Shown in pieces: positions 17,458 to 25,966 of a stretch of DNA of 64,000 bases. A program made the translations under genes and the position numbers. Source of the stretch: UMGS1251 sp036666555. Its GTDB lineage: Bacteria > Bacillota > Clostridia > Lachnospirales > Lachnospiraceae. Below the pieces are notes generated by a model. The model searched no databases. It saw only the letters and a program-made list of their open reading frames with translations, and was not told the DNA's origin. The number at the start of each line of letters is the position of its first letter. Within the stretch, counting starts at the first letter, position 1. The stretch covers positions 60,923-124,922 of the forward strand of contig JAVWVS010000004.1 of the NCBI GenBank assembly GCA_036666555.1. The letters run 5' to 3'.

Positions 17458-19065
17458 CTACCTCCATCTACGGGCATATTCTGTCGGGGATTCTTCTACA
17501 TACTTTTTAAAGGTACTGCTAAAATAATGAGGATCACTGTAACCTACCTCTTCTGCAATTTCATAGGAACGCATCTGGGTCGTTTGAAACAATTCCTTTG
17601 CCTTTTCAATTCTTTTTTTAGTCAACGCTTCAATAAAAGTGATTCCCGTATAATTTTTAAACATGGCACTGAAATAACTGGTGCTCATAGCCATATATCG
17701 ACAAGCCGAGTTAAGAGAAATCCCGGAGTCTTGATAATTCTTATCGATGTACTCTAACGCTTTGATGGCTTGCTGTTTTCCAAGGCTATCCCTGCTTTGT
17801 CCAATTTCTTTTGCAATCTCCAGACAAAACTGATAAAGAAGTTCCTTCACATCTTCCAGATGATTTTGATGATTCAGCTCTTCTAAAAAAGATTCCTCTT
17901 TTTCAAAGATCATCTGCTCATCCATCCCAAGCTCATCCGCTGAAAACATAATTTTCAAAATAATGCTTTGCACATAAGATAAGGTCTTGTTCTTGGAAGT
18001 AAAAGTGCTGCGTATTTTTTCAAAAAAATTCGCAGTATACAATTTTAAATCTCGTTCATTATTCTGCTTCACAGCCATCACAAAGCGTTCCTGCCATCTT
18101 GTGATATCAATGTCATCTTCTACGGTTCGATGGGAGAATTCCTTTCCAAATAAAAGCACATTCTCTCCAAACAAAAATTCAAATTCTTTTACAGCAACTG
18201 CATTTTGATAGGACTGTGGAATTTCTTCTATCCGGCTGACACACCGACCTGCCAAAACAACCGTATTAATCTGTAGTAAGGTACAGATTAACTGTTGTAT
18301 TTTATGAAATATGCTTTTTATCCGGTCTTCCAACTGATATTCACTTTCCCCAGCCATTAGAACCGTAGTAACATTCCCAGTATCTTGGAACACCTCACAG
18401 TTTTCTTCTAATTCCAGGGATTCTTCTGTGATATTATATACAGCAAACAGCGCTAGTTCATCGGTCATGCGTTGTCCGTGATGTTCAAAATTAAATCCGC
18501 TTTGACATTGTATCTGCAGTGCACAAAAACATTCCCCCTGTAAGGAGATTCCATAACTTTCCAACCGTTCTTTTGCGTCAGGAACTTCTCCCTTTCCTTT
18601 TACGAACTGGTTTAAAAAGCGTTCTTTTAGTAAAGGCATACTTTTTTCATATGCCTCCTTGATTTTATCAAACTGTCCTTTTTCCTTTTCTTCATCCAGT
18701 CTGTTCTTCATGCGAAGCAATACGTCCGACAATTCACTTGCAGTAACCGGTTTGAGAATATATTCCATCACTTGATAGGCAATGGCACTTTTTGCATAAT
18801 CAAAATTATCATATCCACTGATAATGACAATTTTAATTTCCGGACAATGTTCATATACATATTTAGCCAGTTCTATTCCATCTACATAGGGCATGCAAAT
18901 ATCCGACAAAATCAGATCGGGAGGATTGTTTTCTATTTCTGCAATGGCTTCTTTCCCATTCTCGCACACATTACTCAGTTCATAGCCCAATTCTTCCCAA
19001 TGGATATTCTCGCTGATTGCTTCCCGGATCAAGAACTCATCATCCACCAATAACACTTTATACAT
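17458..19065 (-). CDS. Response regulator, YesN type (REC plus AraC HTH)
   Basis: Two-domain transcription factor of 535 residues. The N-terminal receiver domain has the acidic pair LLVDDE, phospho-acceptor DLILSDICMPYVDG and the conserved KPVTASE lysine. A long middle region is followed by a C-terminal AraC/XylS helix-turn-helix pair (SLNSACRYMAMSTSYFS, YEIAEEVGYSDPHYFS). The start at 19065 (MYKVLLVDDE) has GAGGTGAGAAG just before it. Cognate kinase and sensor protein follow. Likely targets are the neighbouring sugar importer and its own operon, by analogy with other YesMN systems. Confidence 0.93.
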   Translation of the reverse strand: MYKVLLVDDEFLIREAISENIHWEELGYELSNVCENGKEAIAEIENNPPDLILSDICMPYVDGIELAKYVYEHCPEIKIVIISGYDNFDYAKSAIAYQVMEYILKPVTASELSDVLLRMKNRLDEEKEKGQFDKIKEAYEKSMPLLKERFLNQFVKGKGEVPDAKERLESYGISLQGECFCALQIQCQSGFNFEHHGQRMTDELALFAVYNITEESLELEENCEVFQDTGNVTTVLMAGESEYQLEDRIKSIFHKIQQLICTLLQINTVVLAGRCVSRIEEIPQSYQNAVAVKEFEFLFGENVLLFGKEFSHRTVEDDIDITRWQERFVMAVKQNNERDLKLYTANFFEKIRSTFTSKNKTLSYVQSIILKIMFSADELGMDEQMIFEKEESFLEELNHQNHLEDVKELLYQFCLEIAKEIGQSRDSLGKQQAIKALEYIDKNYQDSGISLNSACRYMAMSTSYFSAMFKNYTGITFIEALTKKRIEKAKELFQTTQMRSYEIAEEVGYSDPHYFSSTFKKYVEESPTEYARRWR

Positions 19066-19093
19066 CTTCTCACCTCTTCCTGCTTCTTGTAAA

Positions 19094-19122
19094 AGTATAT
19101 CAAAAAAGGATGCACAAATCAA
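19094..19122 (-). promoter_or_regulatory. Promoter of the YesN-YesM-binding-protein operon
   Basis: TTGATT (19117-19122), 17 bases, then TATACT (19094-19099) on the minus strand, about 29 bases upstream of the regulator start, immediately after the kinase terminator. Confidence 0.7.
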
Positions 19123-19125
19123 ACT

Positions 19126-19163
19126 GAAAAATGCAGACGCATTGACCACGTCTGCACTTTTTA
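19126..19163 (-). terminator. Terminator after the fucI-kinase operon
   Basis: Perfect 8-base stem (TGCAGACG / CGTCTGCA) with runs of five or more A before and T after on both strands. It lies 8 bases beyond the kinase stop and ends the fucI-kinase transcript. Confidence 0.85.
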
Positions 19164-19170
19164 CTTATGT

Positions 19171-20634
19171 TTATATTAGTTTTAAAAATCGTTGGTATGC
19201 ATTTTCCCACAACGTTCGATCTTCCGGTTCGTAGCGAAGAATTTTTTGTGAATTTCCAATAATTTCTCTGGCTTCTTTTAAGGAACCAATCTCTCCGGAA
19301 GCAAGAAGTTGCAATGCAACATTGCCAAGTACCGTAGCTTCTACCGGTCCTGCACTGACGGTTCTTCCACAGGCATTCGCTGTAAACTGACACAAAAGTC
19401 TGCTTTGCGTTCCACCACCGACCATATATATGGTTTCATAATTTTTCTTGGTACAATCCATGATTTCTTCCATCACATAACGGTATTTCAATGCCAAACT
19501 TTCATCAATGCAACGTACAATCTCTCCTTTTGTAACCGGAACTGCTTGTCCGGTGCGCTGACAAAACTCTTGGATTCTCTTTGGGAGATTCCCAGCCGGA
19601 ACGAATTCCGGTGCGTCCGGATCAATGAAACATTTTAATGGAGCAGTCTTTTGCGCCATTTCTTCCAATTCTCCAAACCCATACTCTTCCCCTTCACGAA
19701 TCCACTGTCTGCGGCTCTCTTGAATACACCAAAGTCCAATGATATTCTTTAAGAAAGAAGCCTTCTTTTCACAGCCACCTTCGTTGGTAATATTATAGTG
19801 AATTGATTTTTCATTAATGAGGGGTTGTTTTAATTCGGTTCCCAGCAAAGACCAAGTTCCACAACTTAAGAAAATAAAGTCCTCTTCTTTAGCAGGTACC
19901 GATACCAAAGCATCTTGAGTATCATGCCCAGCAACTGCCATCACATCCATTTTCTCTATGCCAAGTTCTTCACAGATAGCATCTGTCAAAGTACCTACTT
20001 TCGTTCCACAAGGAACTACAGGGGAAAAGATTCTTTTTGGTAAGCCTAATTTTTCAATGACTTCCTCAGACCAATCTCCCTTTTTTGCGTCCAGCAGTTG
20101 TGTGGTAGATGCGATTGAATATTCTGCAGCCTTTTCTCCGGTCAAAAGGTAATTAAACAAATCCGGCATCATCAACATGCAGTCTGCCCGTTCCAACAAT
20201 TCCGGTCTGTTTTCTGTTAAGGAAAGCAATTGAAATGCTGTATTGATCTCCATAAACTGGTTACCGGTAATCTGGTAAAAACGTTCTTTATCTATCTTTT
20301 CAAAGCTCTTGGAAAGCATGCCTTCGGTTCGATTATCCCGATAATGCACCGGATTTTCTAACAGGCTTCCTTTTTTGTCCAATAATCCAAAATCCACACC
20401 CCATGTGTCAATTCCAATGCTTTCGATTTTTCCACATTTTTTAGACTTTAACAGTCCTTGTTTGATCTCGAAGAAGAGTCTTAACACATCCCAGTACATC
20501 GTTTCATTTACCACCACCGGGTCATTGGAAAAGCGGTGTAGTTCTTCAATTTGAATGGTATTTCCATCGAACGTGCCACACATGGCACGTCCGCTGGAAG
20601 CTCCAAAGTCAAACGCTAATACTTTTTTATCCAT
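19171..20634 (-). CDS. Rhamnulokinase-family sugar kinase, probable L-fuculokinase
   Basis: FGGY carbohydrate kinase of 487 residues. The start is MDKKVLAFDFGASSGRAM, followed by GIDTWGVDFGLLDKKGSL and the C-terminal GGGTQSRLLCQFTANACGRTV, all typical of the RhaB branch rather than classical E. coli FucK. Position 15 bases after fucI makes fuculose the likely substrate; it would give L-fuculose-1-phosphate for the aldolase at 32.8 kb. Rhamnulose is also possible, and RhaB-type kinases in Clostridia are commonly shared between the two deoxysugars. There is no rhaA in the window. Confidence 0.85.
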   Translation of the reverse strand: MDKKVLAFDFGASSGRAMCGTFDGNTIQIEELHRFSNDPVVVNETMYWDVLRLFFEIKQGLLKSKKCGKIESIGIDTWGVDFGLLDKKGSLLENPVHYRDNRTEGMLSKSFEKIDKERFYQITGNQFMEINTAFQLLSLTENRPELLERADCMLMMPDLFNYLLTGEKAAEYSIASTTQLLDAKKGDWSEEVIEKLGLPKRIFSPVVPCGTKVGTLTDAICEELGIEKMDVMAVAGHDTQDALVSVPAKEEDFIFLSCGTWSLLGTELKQPLINEKSIHYNITNEGGCEKKASFLKNIIGLWCIQESRRQWIREGEEYGFGELEEMAQKTAPLKCFIDPDAPEFVPAGNLPKRIQEFCQRTGQAVPVTKGEIVRCIDESLALKYRYVMEEIMDCTKKNYETIYMVGGGTQSRLLCQFTANACGRTVSAGPVEATVLGNVALQLLASGEIGSLKEAREIIGNSQKILRYEPEDRTLWENAYQRFLKLI

Positions 20635-20648
20635 TTCCTCACCCTTTC

Positions 20649-22442
20649 TTACTTATAAAGTGGGCCGTATGTCGCACAAGCTCTGTAATCCTGACCTTCT
20701 TTATCTTGTCCAAAAGCATTCCATGCAGATGGTCTAAAGATCTCTTCATTTGGAACATTGTGCATTGCTACCGGAATACGAAGCATTGAGCACATGGTGA
20801 TTAAATCTGCACCAATATGACCATAGCTGATTGCACCATGGTTCGCACCCCAGTTGTTCATAACGTCATAAGCGGTCTTAAATGCACCTTCGCCGGTTGT
20901 TCTTGGTGCAAACCAAGTACATGGCCATGTATAGTCGGTACGTTTCCACAAAGTATCGGTCACTTCTTCTGGAAGTTTCACTGTCCATCCTTCTGCAATT
21001 TGAAGAACCGGTCCCAATCCCTTTACCAGATTTAGACGAACCATGGTACAAGGCATCTCTGCTTCGGTTACGAATCTAGAAGAATATCCACCACCTCTGA
21101 AATAGCCAAAATCTGCATAATTCCATGTAGTCGCATCCATCATTGCTTTTTGGTCTGCTTCGGTTACGTCATACCAAGGTTTGATCATTGGTGTTCCGTC
21201 TTCTGCTTTTGATTGTCCATTTGCATCTAAGCAGGATGCACCGGAATTGATCAAATGAATGATTCCGTCTGCTTCTTTTGCAGCTCCTTGCAGTTCATAG
21301 CCGGTTGCTTTTTTTACTGCTTCTGGACTCCAGTAGGTACGTACATCGGAAAAGATCTGTGCACTGTTGGTCAATAATTTTCCAAACATCATTCCCAAAC
21401 CGTTTAATACATCGTTCTCCGTTGCTAATACGTAAGGTTCTCTTGCGCCATTCCAATCAAAAGAAGTATTTAACAGAGCTTCTGCGAAATCACAGTTTGG
21501 ATAAAAATCAGTCCATTGACGTTGTCCCTGGAAGCCTGCAGCCAATGCATTGTGACCTACTCGTTCTTCTTCACAGCCTTCTGGAAGATTTGGATTGCCA
21601 TTCATTAAGTCTTTGATGATACACATCATCTTTACAACAAATTCCCAATCTTTTTCTTTTTCTTCTGCTGATTTTTTAACCGTATCCGGATTCTTATCAA
21701 ATCCTTCTTTGCAATTTGCTTTTGCCCATGCAAGTGCTTTTTGGAATTCTTTTTCATCGTAGATACCTTCGGTCATTCTACGAATAATTTCCACTTCATC
21801 TACAGACTCTACTCGCATTCCCAAATATTCTTCGATAAAGGCCGGATCAATGATTGATCCACCAATACCCATACAGATAGAACCAATCTGTAAATAAGAT
21901 TTTCCGCGCATAGATGCTGCTGCAACTGCTGCTCGTCCAAATCTCAATAATTTTTCGGTTACATCTGCTGGAATCTCAGCATCATCAGCATCTTGTACGT
22001 CGCGACCATAAATGCCAAATGCAGGAAGTCCTTTTTGTGCATGAGTAGCAAGTACGGATGCAAGATAAACAGCTCCCGGTCTTTCAGTTGCATTGAGTCC
22101 CCACACACCTTTGATGGTCTTTGGGTCCATATCCATGGTTTCTGCACCATAGCACCAGCAAGGCGTTACGGTAAGCGTGATATCCACTCCTTCTTTTCGA
22201 AACTTATCTGCACAGGCAGCAGTTTCTGGTACACGTCCAATCGTAGTATCTGCAATCACTACTTTTACCGGCTCTCCGTTTGAATATTTTAAATTATCTT
22301 GAAACAACTTTGCAGCGGATTGTGCCATTGCCATTGTCTGTTTTTCTAAAGAACCTCTGACGTCTAAATAACCTCTTCTTCCATCGATGGTTGGTCTGAT
22401 TCCGATAACCGGGTAATCTCCAATTAATCTACTTTTTGCCAT
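20649..22442 (-). CDS. fucI: L-fucose isomerase
   Basis: Cytosolic isomerase converting L-fucose to L-fuculose; the family is Mn-dependent and often accepts D-arabinose. The 597 residues match the usual length. The N-terminus has IGIRPTIDGRRGYLDVRGSLE, split here across two motifs (IGIRPTIDGRRG and LDVRGSLE), and further landmarks are PGAVYLASVLATHAQKG and the C-terminal NWGANHGAISYGHIGADL. The ATG follows AGGAGG. It heads the fucI-kinase operon, divergent from an AraC regulator. Confidence 0.95.
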   Translation of the reverse strand: MAKSRLIGDYPVIGIRPTIDGRRGYLDVRGSLEKQTMAMAQSAAKLFQDNLKYSNGEPVKVVIADTTIGRVPETAACADKFRKEGVDITLTVTPCWCYGAETMDMDPKTIKGVWGLNATERPGAVYLASVLATHAQKGLPAFGIYGRDVQDADDAEIPADVTEKLLRFGRAAVAAASMRGKSYLQIGSICMGIGGSIIDPAFIEEYLGMRVESVDEVEIIRRMTEGIYDEKEFQKALAWAKANCKEGFDKNPDTVKKSAEEKEKDWEFVVKMMCIIKDLMNGNPNLPEGCEEERVGHNALAAGFQGQRQWTDFYPNCDFAEALLNTSFDWNGAREPYVLATENDVLNGLGMMFGKLLTNSAQIFSDVRTYWSPEAVKKATGYELQGAAKEADGIIHLINSGASCLDANGQSKAEDGTPMIKPWYDVTEADQKAMMDATTWNYADFGYFRGGGYSSRFVTEAEMPCTMVRLNLVKGLGPVLQIAEGWTVKLPEEVTDTLWKRTDYTWPCTWFAPRTTGEGAFKTAYDVMNNWGANHGAISYGHIGADLITMCSMLRIPVAMHNVPNEEIFRPSAWNAFGQDKEGQDYRACATYGPLYK

Positions 22443-22489
22443 GATAAATCCTCCTTTTCAAAATAACACATAGTTTGGTTGATAACTTC

Positions 22490-22528
22490 ATTATATTCTT
22501 GATTTTCTGATAATTCTTGTGGTATAGT
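22490..22528 (-). promoter_or_regulatory. Divergent fucI / araC-type promoters
   Basis: On the minus strand a TATAAT (22490-22495) sits 48 bases before fucI with no recognisable -35, as expected for an activator-dependent promoter. On the plus strand TTGATT (22499-22504), 18 bases, then TATAGT (22523-22528) serves the AraC gene. The short shared region probably holds the AraC binding site. Confidence 0.5.
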
Positions 22529-22574
22529 AGAAAAAAACATAACAATATTCACTTTTTGAAAGGATGTTGAAAAA

Positions 22575-23432
22575 ATGAAATATATTGAATACAAAGAGCA
22601 TAAAAAACACGGCACCTTAGACTTTCCCGTTGAATTTTATCATGTCACCCCCAGCCATCCGCGATATCAAATGTCCTATCATTGGCATATGGAACATGAA
22701 ATTATTCGGATTATCAAGGGTGAACTGTTAGTCACCATCGAAGAGCAGGAATTTACTGCCTGTTCCGGTGATGTTGTCTTCGTCCATGGTGGCGTACTGC
22801 ATGGTGGTATTCCGGATCAATGTATCTACGAATGTATCGTATTTGATTTGGAAACATTAGTGAAACATGCCTATGTGTGCCAAAAAGAAATGCAGGGAAT
22901 TGTCACCCATTCCTTATTGGTCCAGAATCTGTTTACGTCTTCGGATAATGAATTTCATAAAATTGCCGGAACTTTATTTGAAACCATGCGAAGTAAAGGA
23001 ACCGGTTATGAGCTTACCATTTTAGGCTGCTTTTATCAATTATTTGGCTGTATTTTAAAAAATCATTATTACGTACCCTCTTCCGAAGAACCAGCCAAAA
23101 ACAGCAAACGGATTCTGCAGTTAAAAAAAGCCTTGGAATTGATCGAAACCGCTTATCCGGACTGCATTACTTTGGACGACCTTGCAAAAGTGGCCGGCAT
23201 GAATTCCAAATATTTTTGCCGTTTCTTTCAGGAAATGACCCACCGCACTCCCATTAATTACCTGAACTATTATCGAGTAGAACGTGCCTGTTTTGAATTG
23301 GTCACCTCGGAAGCTTCCATCACGGAGGTCGCACTCAATTGCGGTTTTAATGACAGCAGTTATTTTGTGAAAACATTTAAAAAATTCAAAGGAATTACGC
23401 CAAAAAAATACTTGTCCGGGCTACCGCATTAG
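22575..23432 (+). CDS. AraC family transcriptional regulator
   Basis: Sugar-responsive regulator of 285 residues with an N-terminal cupin domain (SYHWHMEHEIIRIIKGEL, GDVVFVHGGVLHGG) and a C-terminal AraC helix-turn-helix pair (TLDDLAKVAGMNSKYFCRFF, ITEVALNCGFNDSSYFVKTFKK). AAAGGATG precedes the ATG. It is transcribed divergently from fucI and is the natural candidate activator of fucI-kinase. The effector is not visible in the sequence; fucose, fuculose or rhamnose are the likely choices. Confidence 0.9.
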   Translation: MKYIEYKEHKKHGTLDFPVEFYHVTPSHPRYQMSYHWHMEHEIIRIIKGELLVTIEEQEFTACSGDVVFVHGGVLHGGIPDQCIYECIVFDLETLVKHAYVCQKEMQGIVTHSLLVQNLFTSSDNEFHKIAGTLFETMRSKGTGYELTILGCFYQLFGCILKNHYYVPSSEEPAKNSKRILQLKKALELIETAYPDCITLDDLAKVAGMNSKYFCRFFQEMTHRTPINYLNYYRVERACFELVTSEASITEVALNCGFNDSSYFVKTFKKFKGITPKKYLSGLPH

Positions 23433-23445
23433 CTCCGAACAAGTA
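23403..23445 (-). terminator. Terminator between convergent fucO and the AraC gene
   Basis: ACTTGTTCGGAGCTA pairs imperfectly with TAGCCCGGACAAGT, followed by ATTTTTTT on the minus strand. It overlaps the last codons of the AraC gene and terminates the large microcompartment operon after fucO. Confidence 0.75.
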
Positions 23446-23451
23446 TACTCT

Positions 23452-24597
23452 TTACCAAAGTCTTCGATACATCTGCATGATGGCTTCTTTATCTGCTGTA
23501 CGGGGGTTCGTCCCGGTACATGCATCTGCCATGGCTGCCTCTGCCATCGTCTCTACTTTACTCATATAGGCATCAATGGAAATCGTGCCAATTTCTGATA
23601 TTTTCATGGGCATATCCATTTCTTTTAACATAAATTGTGTCCAGGATACCAAGGAACGGACACTCATAATCTTATTATAACTGCTTAAGCCTAGAATATG
23701 TGCAATGGTCGCATAGCGTTTCACTGCCGGCAAATAATCTTTTTGGCTTCTGCTTTGCTTGTGAATATCTGTATTGTATTCAATGATATGGGGTAATAAC
23801 ATAGCGTTGGCACGTCCATGAGGAATATGAAACTGTGCGCCCAACTGATGTGCCATCCCATGATTGAGTCCCAGAGATGCAGAGTTAAATGCAAGCCCTG
23901 CCAAACAAGACGCCACATGCATCTTTTGTCTCGCATGAGTATCTTGTCCATCTAAAAAGGCGCGAAGCAAAAACACGCCACAGATTTCAATGGATTTTTC
24001 TGCCAGTGCTGAAGAAAATTCATTGTGTTCCGTACTCACATAAGCCTCCAACGCATGGGTGAATACATCCATACCGGTATCTGCCGTAATAGCCGGTGGA
24101 ACGCTTTTCACCAGCTCCGCATCTAAAATAGCTTCATCTGCTGTTAGGCTGTCCGATACTAGCGGATACTTAATCTGGGCTTTGGTATCATTCACCACTG
24201 CAAAAGAAGTTACTTCGGAACCGGTTCCGCTGGTGGTAGGAATCGCAATCAGACCCACCTCTGCGTAATGGTTGATTTTCAAAGCAAATTCCCGAATACT
24301 TTTCGAAGAATCAATGGCTGAGCCTCCGCCCACTGCGACAATTGCCTCCGGCTGGTACTCTAGGAATTTCTTCACTCCGGTAATAATTTTATCCATTGGT
24401 GCATCGGGTACCACATCACTAAAAATGTCATAAGCGATTCCACCTTTTTTCAAAGGTTCTGTAATCATACTAATCAAGGGTCCTGTTAAAATAAAGGGAT
24501 CTGTAATAATCAATACTCTTTGGTAAGGTAAATTGCTCAAACGCTCCAATGCATGATCACCAAAATGTATTTTTGTCTTAATTTCAAAAGTTTTCAT
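23452..24597 (-). CDS. fucO: Lactaldehyde reductase / 1,2-propanediol oxidoreductase
   Basis: Iron-dependent group III alcohol dehydrogenase of 381 residues. It reduces L-lactaldehyde to 1,2-propanediol with NADH. Motifs are the nucleotide loop AVGGGSAIDSSKSI, PTTSGTGSEVTSFAV, and the metal ligands in HALEAYVS, NHGMAHQLG and IPHGRANAMLLPH. It is the last gene of the long operon, 12 bases after the DeoR regulator. It lacks a terminal encapsulation tag, unlike several enzymes upstream. A 1-propanol dehydrogenase role (PduQ-like) is an alternative within the same family. Confidence 0.85.
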   Translation of the reverse strand: MKTFEIKTKIHFGDHALERLSNLPYQRVLIITDPFILTGPLISMITEPLKKGGIAYDIFSDVVPDAPMDKIITGVKKFLEYQPEAIVAVGGGSAIDSSKSIREFALKINHYAEVGLIAIPTTSGTGSEVTSFAVVNDTKAQIKYPLVSDSLTADEAILDAELVKSVPPAITADTGMDVFTHALEAYVSTEHNEFSSALAEKSIEICGVFLLRAFLDGQDTHARQKMHVASCLAGLAFNSASLGLNHGMAHQLGAQFHIPHGRANAMLLPHIIEYNTDIHKQSRSQKDYLPAVKRYATIAHILGLSSYNKIMSVRSLVSWTQFMLKEMDMPMKISEIGTISIDAYMSKVETMAEAAMADACTGTNPRTADKEAIMQMYRRLW

Positions 24598-24609
24598 ACT
24601 TTCTATCCT

Positions 24610-25377
24610 CTATTCTTCCGGATACAGACACTGTACACCCGTCTGTTCAAATAGGGTCATCCATTTTTTATCCGGTTTTCTATCTGTTACCACGGTGGTA
24701 ATCTCTTTTAATTCTCCTACTTTAGAAAAGGCGATTTTCCCGAACTTAGACCCATCCACCACCAACACGCCAGACTTTGCTGCACGAAGCATGGCTTGTT
24801 TTACCTGGGAAAGCTGCTCATTGGAATCAGTGAATCCTTTCTGCTCTTCCAATCCTTTGCAGGAAACAAAAGACAAATCTACATTATAGGAATTGACATT
24901 ATCAATGGTCTTTGGACCTAGCAATGCTAAATATCCTGCCTTTGCCGAACCACCGGTCATAATCACATCCCAATCCGTCAGATCTGAAAGTTCAATGACG
25001 ATTTCAATGGAGTTGGTAATTACAGTCAGTCGTTCCTTATGTTTGATTGCCTTTGCAATAAAAATAGCTGTAGTGCTTGCATCCAACATAATCCGGTCTC
25101 CATCATGAATCAGGGTCGCTGCTAATTCTGCGACTTTCTGTTTGCCGGAAACATTATGTTTTCTTCTCACATTAAAAGGCATATCAATATTGGTATTCTC
25201 ATTTAAAACGGCTCCCCCATAACTTTTCGTGGCTAAGCCGTCCCGATCTAATTTATCCAAATCCCTTCGAATCGTTTCTTCCGATACCCTATAGATTTGG
25301 CTTAATTCACTGACGACCACTCTTTTTTCTTCCTGTAATGTTTCTAAGATTAGATTTCGTCTTTCCACTGCAAGCAT
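24610..25377 (-). CDS. DeoR family transcriptional regulator
   Basis: Repressor-type regulator of 255 residues. The N-terminal DeoR helix-turn-helix is residues about 5-55 (VSELSQIYRVSEETIRRDL, SYGGAVL), and the C-terminal sugar-phosphate sensor domain has DGDRIMLDASTTA and DGSKFGKIAFSKVG. It lies inside the microcompartment operon between pduT and fucO. It is the best candidate to bind the repeated ATGTGGTTTTTA boxes in front of the aldolase and dehydratase genes, with fuculose-1-phosphate or DHAP-like effectors inferred from the family. Confidence 0.9.
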   Translation of the reverse strand: MLAVERRNLILETLQEEKRVVVSELSQIYRVSEETIRRDLDKLDRDGLATKSYGGAVLNENTNIDMPFNVRRKHNVSGKQKVAELAATLIHDGDRIMLDASTTAIFIAKAIKHKERLTVITNSIEIVIELSDLTDWDVIMTGGSAKAGYLALLGPKTIDNVNSYNVDLSFVSCKGLEEQKGFTDSNEQLSQVKQAMLRAAKSGVLVVDGSKFGKIAFSKVGELKEITTVVTDRKPDKKWMTLFEQTGVQCLYPEE

Positions 25378-25401
25378 TTCGTCCGCCCCCCTTTTTCTCT
25401 A

Positions 25402-25950
25402 TTATAAAATAGAACGAATCGTTTGTTCATCCGGATGTGCAATGACTGAATAATCCAAGACCATACCCTCTAAAGCGATGGCTGCTTTGGCTTTTTCAAT
25501 GGCTGCACTCACTGCCGATACTTCTCCGGTCAGAAGCATATAAGATTTTCCACACATTCCTTTTGCAATACGAAGTTCAATTAACTTCACAATTGCTGTT
25601 TTCGCCGCAATATCTGCCGCTACAATAATCGATGCTGCATCATAAGTTTCTAGGATGCCAAGCGCACTGACTTTTTCTACTACAGAGGTTCCATAAATAG
25701 CAGGGAAGATATCCTCATGAGGGTTTCCCAATACGAAACTATCAATCAATTGTTCTGGATACGAAACTTTCGCAGTATCTACTGCTGCAGAAACCGCACT
25801 TAAATCTCCGGACACAATAGCAATATATTTACCGGGACAAACTGTCTGTGCCTCTACTATTTCTACCTGTGCCGTTTTAACCATGGCATCTGCGGCCGTA
25901 ATACCGCTTGCCACCGTTTTAAATTCAATCATGCCAATTGCTCTACTCAT
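25402..25950 (-). CDS. pduT: Tandem-BMC trimeric shell protein PduT
   Basis: Shell pseudohexamer-forming trimer made of two BMC domains in 182 residues (about 1-90 and 91-182). The motif AQTVCPGKYIAIVSGD matches the place where PduT holds the Cys that coordinates a 4Fe-4S cluster in the trimer pore, so an electron relay across the shell with PduS is likely. The start ATG at 25950 (MSRAIGMIEF) has AGGAAAGG 10 bases upstream; a GTG 9 bases further up is too close to it. It lies 16 bases after pduS. Confidence 0.9.
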   Translation of the reverse strand: MSRAIGMIEFKTVASGITAADAMVKTAQVEIVEAQTVCPGKYIAIVSGDLSAVSAAVDTAKVSYPEQLIDSFVLGNPHEDIFPAIYGTSVVEKVSALGILETYDAASIIVAADIAAKTAIVKLIELRIAKGMCGKSYMLLTGEVSAVSAAIEKAKAAIALEGMVLDYSVIAHPDEQTIRSIL

Positions 25951-25966
25951 ACCGTACACGCCTTTC

